From NCBI RefSeq assembly GCF_018448885.1, contig NZ_RCWB01000002.1, forward strand, positions 224,798-288,797: a DNA stretch of 64,000 nt, given 5' to 3'. A program made the translations under genes and the position numbers. Positions 60,241-64,000 of the stretch are shown here, one piece after another. Under the pieces are notes generated by a model. It made no database searches and was not told where the DNA came from. It saw only the letters and a program-made list of their open reading frames with translations. Position 1 is the stretch's first letter, and every line of letters starts with the position of its first letter. The stretch comes from Photorhabdus caribbeanensis (GTDB taxonomy: Bacteria > Pseudomonadota > Gammaproteobacteria > Enterobacterales > Enterobacteriaceae).

Positions 60241-60609
60241 TTACTGGGTGTTCCATTTTCCGACTTCTGATAAAAGCAACTTATTCCCTTGAGTGATTTC
60301 TAATATCCCGTCGAGATATACTGTATATGTCGTACCACGATTAATGAATTCATAACCATATAAGTTACAGGTTCCTGTCTGACAGTTTTTATTTAATGTT
60401 TTCCCTTTAAGTGTCAGCGTGGCGCTATCCTTTTTTCTTACTCCAGTATACATAACATCATCACAGGTGACTTCACCTTCGAGGCAAAGAACATTAATAG
60501 TGATAATGAATTTTTCTGTTTCCAATGACGAAGTATAAGACGCAAACGATGTATAAGAATGGGAAATAGAAATAACCCCAATAAGGATAGAAAATATTTT
60601 TTTTACCAT
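60241..60609 (-). CDS. Exported putative immunity protein
   Basis: 122 residues. Signal peptide (IFSILIGVISISHSYTSFA), then a mature domain with four cysteines (VLCLEGEVTCDDV and NCQTGTCNLYGYEF). Ends LSEVGKWNTQ. It overlaps the 3' end of a toxin-tail remnant by a few bases, the typical toxin-immunity coupling, so a periplasmic immunity protein is likely. No frame damage. Confidence 0.6.
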   Translation of the reverse strand: MVKKIFSILIGVISISHSYTSFASYTSSLETEKFIITINVLCLEGEVTCDDVMYTGVRKKDSATLTLKGKTLNKNCQTGTCNLYGYEFINRGTTYTVYLDGILEITQGNKLLLSEVGKWNTQ

Positions 60610-60941
60610 TTTTCATAGACTCCATTATTAAATATTTTTAACTCAGATGCTCGTCGATTTATTAAGCCTTGATTGACCTTGCCCTGTGATTTGTTCCATA
60701 CTTTCCAGGCATCATCAATGCTGGAGACTGTAATTTTAATCGTTGTTTTTACCTCTTTTAGTACCTGTTTTTTATAGAGCTTAACCATCATTGGCTATTG
60801 TATTTTACCTTTAACGTACACTAATCGTACTTGCTTTTTATCTTTACTGATGCTGTTTTTCGGTTTTTTCTTTTTTTCATCATTATCATATCGTTTACGA
60901 ATGAGGTTTATTGGAAAATCGCAGGAACTTCCGGCAATGTG
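60603..60941 (-). pseudogene. Polymorphic-toxin C-terminal remnant with amber stop
   Basis: One frame runs from about 60941 (HIAGSSCDFPINLIRKRYD) through a lysine-rich stretch to KGKIQ, meets TAG at 60795-60797, and continues PMMVKLYKKQVLKEVK to EKW and stop at 60603. Reading through TAG gives an uninterrupted toxin tail of about 113 residues, so a CAG-to-TAG change is likely. Toxin activity is not identifiable. Confidence 0.55.
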
Positions 60942-61229
60942 CTATGTTTATATAGTCTTATCGTACACGCTTAACTTGTACTCTTCTTCACTTATAACAA
61001 TAATCCTCATTGGGTTCAGCAATAAAATACGCACATCGAACGTTTTATTTAATGCGTAATAGCTAGATAAAAAGATTTGTAAATCAACAATATTAAACAA
61101 AAACATCACTATTCCTTAAAAAAATAGAGAGTAATTATAGTCTTCACCAATATGTGTTTTAGAGCTTATATACGAGTACACCTCCTTCTCTTTTGTTGGG
61201 ATATTTAACTTGCATTCTGGTGTTTATTT

Positions 61230-61397
61230 TTATTTCAAAATATTGCTACATATTTCCTGATGCCATTGAAACTCTTTTTCATTAGATAAAGATATAAATA
61301 TATTTTCAACTCCATGAATTTTATCAATATTGATTTATTTACTCTTAAATGGATAAAGTGCTTCTCTAAATATTGCCTGAGATATATCTTTATCCAT
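61230..61397 (-). pseudogene. Short immunity-like gene with in-frame TAA
   Basis: ATG 61397 reads MDKDISQAIFREALYPFKSK, then TAA (61335-61337), then in the same frame INIDKIHGVENIFISLS to WHQEICSNILK and stop at 61230. Frame is otherwise intact over 55 codons. Family unknown. Confidence 0.45.
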
Positions 61398-61422
61398 TTT
61401 ATTTATGCTTATTTATTGGTCG

Positions 61423-61677
61423 TCATTGATTTTTTTGTGACAAATTTTTCGTTGTCAATATTTTTATTGCTGCACTTCCAAAGCAATCAATATCAATTAA
61501 TTTATCAAGAAAACTATTAATGGAATAACTACTAGCATATTGTAGAGGTTCATTTTCTTCGTAAGAGAATTTAATGTACATAATAAGTTTTTTCAATGCA
61601 TTAATTTCAGTCTGTGTAATAGTTATAGTTTTATCTTTATCTTTATCTTTATCTTTATCTTCTATATGCTCAGTCAC
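61423..61677 (-). CDS. 84-residue protein with (KD)n hexamer repeat
   Basis: MTEHIEDKDKDKDKDK is coded by a tandem hexanucleotide repeat (ATCTTT on the plus strand, 61630-61660), followed by a helical domain (TQTEINALKKLIMYIKF). Because six is a multiple of three, repeat changes vary KD number without frameshift. Position suggests an immunity protein fragment; not recognised. Confidence 0.45.
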   Translation of the reverse strand: MTEHIEDKDKDKDKDKTITITQTEINALKKLIMYIKFSYEENEPLQYASSYSINSFLDKLIDIDCFGSAAIKILTTKNLSQKNQ

Positions 61678-61683
61678 AACATT

Positions 61684-61897
61684 ATTCTCTATTCTTCAAA
61701 AGAATAGGGTTGAAAATAACTCATGTCTTTTTATCTTTTTTATACCGCACGGTATAACTTCTTTTTTAAATATAGAAAGTATTTCTTCTAATTTAGCGTT
61801 TTGATTAAAATAAATATCGATAAATGATTATTGTATTTAACATGTCATTACATTCGACATTTACTTCATTTAGAAATTTATCGTATTCTATGTTATC
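61684..61897. repeat. Direct repeat of immunity-locus sequence, copy 1
   Basis: About 210 bp matching 63628-63828 with few differences, including TATACCGCACGGTATA (a perfect palindrome). Part of the 3' end of the immunity pseudogene at 61805-62229 and the DNA beyond. Confidence 0.8.
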
Positions 61898-62229
61898 AAC
61901 TAACCCTTGTTTCTTTCTTATAAGATATAGTTTTCTTTTTCTAATATTTTCTTTAACTTGATCCTGGGTAGATATTTTTATTCTGTCAAGGATATCCTTT
62001 TCTGCTTTTTATAATCCTCATGAAGATAAAACTCGGATGCCAGATCAGAGAAAAAATCACTCCAAACCATATAGTTACCTGGTATGTCTTGAGCGAAAAG
62101 AAGCTTTAATGCCATATCTTTATTATCAATAATTTCATATTCATTAAATTCTTCGATAGAACCGAATAAAAAATCCGAACTTTTAAAGAATTCAACAGGT
62201 TCCATATAAAAATTTATTATCTCACTCAT
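61805..62229 (-). pseudogene. Frameshifted immunity gene
   Basis: Starts MSEIINFYMEPVEFFKSSDF and reads to LHEDYKK, where a one-base change in AAAAAG (near 62008) leads to an early stop at 61978. In the adjacent frame it continues EKDILDRIKISTQDQVKENI to YRYLF and stop at 61805. It starts six bases after the end of a toxin-tail remnant. Family not recognised; context implies immunity. Confidence 0.6.
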
Positions 62230-62235
62230 ATTAAA

Positions 62236-62400
62236 TTATCCTAAAATTTTACTCCAGAGATCAAAGATGCTTTGTCTTACTTTTTAAATTACGTCTTTCC
62301 CCTGAATATTAGTGTTATACATATCTTTGGATCTAATAATATGTCCATTCTGTATATCTTTTTTAGCTATAATTTTGTATGTGAGTCACTTGTTTCGATA
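62236..62400 (-). pseudogene. Toxin C-terminal tail remnant with in-frame stops
   Basis: Reads LTYKIIAKKDIQNGHIIRSK, DMYNTNIQGKDVI, TAA (62284-62286), then KVRQSIFDLWSKILG and stop at 62236. An upstream TGA (62386-62388) also interrupts it. GHIIRSKDMYN resembles nuclease-type polymorphic toxin tails, but the domain is incomplete. It precedes the immunity pseudogene. Confidence 0.5.
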
Positions 62401-62533
62401 TGGTATTAATTGATTGATGTAGATTTATTTTATCCAGAGCATTGTATCAGTATATCCGTGATTACCTTTATGCCTTGCCATTGCACTAACCCGTCGGCGT
62501 GGCATGGGTATTCACCACGGTGAGAAAGAAACC

Positions 62534-62557
62534 AGCCGGAAGCGATTCCGGCTTTTT
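62534..62557 (+). terminator. Isolated plus-strand terminator
   Basis: AGCCGGAA-GCGA-TTCCGGCT then TTTTTG. No intact gene upstream on the plus strand; probably left from lost DNA. Confidence 0.7.
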
Positions 62558-62727
62558 GTTGTTTCAGAAAGAAAATAGAATAAAATATCTAAAATATAGC
62601 TTATGTATGTATTTACTATGAATTTTATATTTTTCTATATTATTATTTTGTTTGTCTTATTATTTATTTTATATTTTTGTGATTTTAAGTTATATATTTA
62701 ATATATAAGACCAACTCTGTTGGTGAA
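62558..62727. other. AT-rich spacer
   Basis: Very AT-rich DNA with no visible gene or repeat. Confidence 0.4.
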
Positions 62728-63000
62728 TTATTTCAAGCCAATATAAAGCTTTTTTTGTAATACTTCATTGAATTCTATAATAGTAGAAATATAATCTATA
62801 GCTTCAAAAGACTCCGCCATTTCCATAATTTCTTTCATCATGTCAGTATATTCACTTTCGTCATCCAAATAATTTAAAATTATTGGCAAATACTTCTTAT
62901 CTTTTGACTCGGCCATTTTCTATAAGGTATTGGGAAATATACGAATACTTTAAGGGGAATCCATGCTTGATGATTTTTCAAGACTTTCGATTAAATTCAT
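62728..63000 (-). pseudogene. Immunity gene (Imm30-like) with two in-frame stops
   Basis: ATG 63000 reads MNLIESLEKSSSMDSP, then TAA (62950-62952), SIRIFPNTL, TAG (62920-62922), KMAESKDKKYLPIILNYLDD and an acidic helical region ending KKLYIGLK. All in one frame, so only point mutations broke it. Acidic helical composition resembles Imm30-type proteins. A shorter frame from 62916 might still be translated. Confidence 0.55.
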
Positions 63001-63055
63001 TTTATCCTCTATTTTTTGGACGCTTAGATGGTTTTTTAAATACATCTAGAAATGT

Positions 63056-63286
63056 TTATTTATTTAGTCTGATAATTTACCTTAAATCTTGTTTAATTTT
63101 TTTAGTATAAAATCCTTGATCTCTATATATTTTTCTAGCATCCATGATATCTTTGGCTAATGTTTCTTTTGGTATTTCATGAAGGAAAGGTCTTCTTGAG
63201 TAAAATCTGGTTAATGGATGCCTTCCTTTATTAGATGGATATATGTTCCATTTGTATTGCAATGGATTTACTTTTAGAAATTCCAA
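63056..63286 (-). pseudogene. Rhs-type toxin tail remnant
   Basis: Reads FLKVNPLQYKWNIYPSNKGR, HPLTRFYSRRPFLHEIP, then MDARKIYRDQGFYTKK and DLR before TAA (63077-63079). The same frame continues IIRLNK to a second stop at 63056. The basic Y-rich tail and adjacent immunity gene fit Rhs C-terminal toxins. No start codon; it is a tail without a core. Confidence 0.5.
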
Positions 63287-63321
63287 ACTTCTTCTTCATA
63301 TATTCAGCTTAAGGCATGTGG

Positions 63322-63530
63322 TGACAATAGCCATTGAACATTTGCAGGACATTCAGTTAACTCACATTGAAGCGCTGGCCTTGGCCCACTGGTTAAGCGG
63401 CTGCACTGGGCGGAGATACGCGCCTGTGTAGTGAATGACGAGGAAGCGTATCAGATTAAGGATGCGATCGGTAAGGCTCCAGTCGGCCCTGGATTATTGT
63501 GGGTATGCGCCACGGTAGATCAATAAGAAC
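63322..63530 (+). pseudogene. Decayed copy of the 62-residue gene at 59641
   Basis: Begins GTGACAATAGCCATTGAACA and follows the gene at 59641 through DIQLTHIEAL, then picks up insertions (ALAHWLSGC) and a TAG; DNA similarity continues to the GAAGATCTGG region near 63540. Confidence 0.8.
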
Positions 63531-63627
63531 ATCGGAAGATCTGGTGATTGTGAACTGCCTTTCTAAATTTGGTCATTAAATGTTGAATCTAGTTTTTGAG
63601 GGAAGTTCATTTATAATTTTATTAACT

Positions 63628-63828
63628 ATTCTTCAAAAGAATAGGATTAAAAATAACTAATGTCTTTTTATCTTTTTTTATACCGCACGGTATAACTTCT
63701 TTTTTAAATATAGAAAGTATTTCTTCTAATTTAGCGTTTTGATTAAAATAAATATCGATAAATGCTTATCATGTTTAACATGTAATTACATTCGTCATTT
63801 ACTTCATTTAGAAAGTTATCGTATTCTA
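63628..63828. repeat. Direct repeat of immunity-locus sequence, copy 2
   Basis: Matches 61684-61897, including TATACCGCACGGTATA. Copy 2 is interrupted at 63828/63829 by the IS982-type element. Confidence 0.8.
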
Positions 63829-64000
63829 ACCCGAATTCTGGATAAGAAATTGACATGAAGCCTGTTCCAGGAGCAATGTTTTGGTGCACGCCGAAACAGC
63901 TCCGGGGAGGAACAGGCTATGAACAAGTTAGTTGAAATTTTCTGCGATGTCGATGATTTTTGCCGCTTCTTTATTCCTCAATGGGAATTATTTTGTTTCG
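63829..64000 (+). mobile_element. IS982-family element, 5' part
   Basis: The repeat is interrupted at about 63829 by ACCCGAATTCTGGATAAG, like an IS982-type terminal repeat, followed by a leader and transposase start. The element continues past the window. Confidence 0.7.
63919..64000 (+). CDS. IS982-type transposase, N-terminus
   Basis: ATG 63919 with GGGGAGGA upstream reads MNKLVEIFCDVDDFCRFF, then IPQWE, the typical IS982 transposase start. Cut by the window end. Confidence 0.8.
   Translation, partial: MNKLVEIFCDVDDFCRFFIPQWELFCF

Overview
The window looks like chromosome of an entomopathogenic enterobacterium, most likely Photorhabdus (inference from gene content; no search was run). Gamma-enterobacterial housekeeping genes (ligB, yicG, yidR, yidQ, avtA, tag, glyQS, tRNA-Pro, dppABCDF, yhjJ, yhjD, malXY) alternate with AT-rich accessory islands. 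The islands carry markers typical of Photorhabdus and Xenorhabdus: a PhlA/PhlB-type two-partner haemolysin, tandem PixA/AidA-type inclusion-body proteins, LuxR solos (one PAS-type, one autoinducer-type), and many decayed mobile and toxin modules.

Layout. 1-5.6 kb is a toxin-antitoxin patchwork: a StbD-like antitoxin, two antitoxin/zeta-like modules (one with a broken toxin), HigBA, CcdAB and a group II intron 3' fragment. It is punctuated by four copies of the ligB leader, the last of which belongs to the intact ligB. 5.7-16.2 kb is core: ligB, yicG, yidR, yidQ, avtA, tag, glyQ, glyS and tRNA-Pro(UGG). 16.5-19.2 kb holds a cytochrome P450 cut off by an IS1595-type element, then a PAS-LuxR regulator. 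20.6-26.4 kb holds a small cluster present twice: PLP-dependent CysK-like enzyme, purine-type phosphoribosyltransferase, EamA exporter and ATP-grasp ligase. The first copy is ruined except for its exporter; the second is complete. 27.1-32.9 kb is dppABCDF. 33.2-39.5 kb is a second natural-product locus: 2-oxoglutarate/Fe oxygenase, XYP-type cyclodipeptide synthase, MFS exporter, OPT oligopeptide transporter and a convergent AraC regulator. 40-43.7 kb is a HAMP-protein remnant related to YhjK/HmsP, then yhjJ, a tautomerase and yhjD. 43.9-46.2 kb holds a cupin gene with broken neighbours and two unidentified exported or membrane proteins. 46.4-52.5 kb is phlBA. 53.2-56.4 kb is a tandem duplication of an inclusion-body protein gene beside a LuxR solo. 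56.8-59.5 kb is malXY. 59.6-63.8 kb is a minus-strand graveyard of polymorphic-toxin tails and immunity genes, many interrupted by in-frame stop codons, and the window ends in the 5' part of an IS982-type element.

How the genes fit together. Two clusters are plausible sources of small molecules. The CysK/PRTase/EamA/ATP-grasp set could make and export a beta-substituted alanine dipeptide-like compound. The CDPS/oxygenase set could make an oxidised diketopiperazine, exported by the MFS protein and regulated by AraC. Both functions are inferred from family membership and adjacency. The unusual theme of the window is local duplication followed by decay. It is visible in the ligB-leader array, the double biosynthetic cluster, the inclusion-protein pair and the toxin/immunity array.
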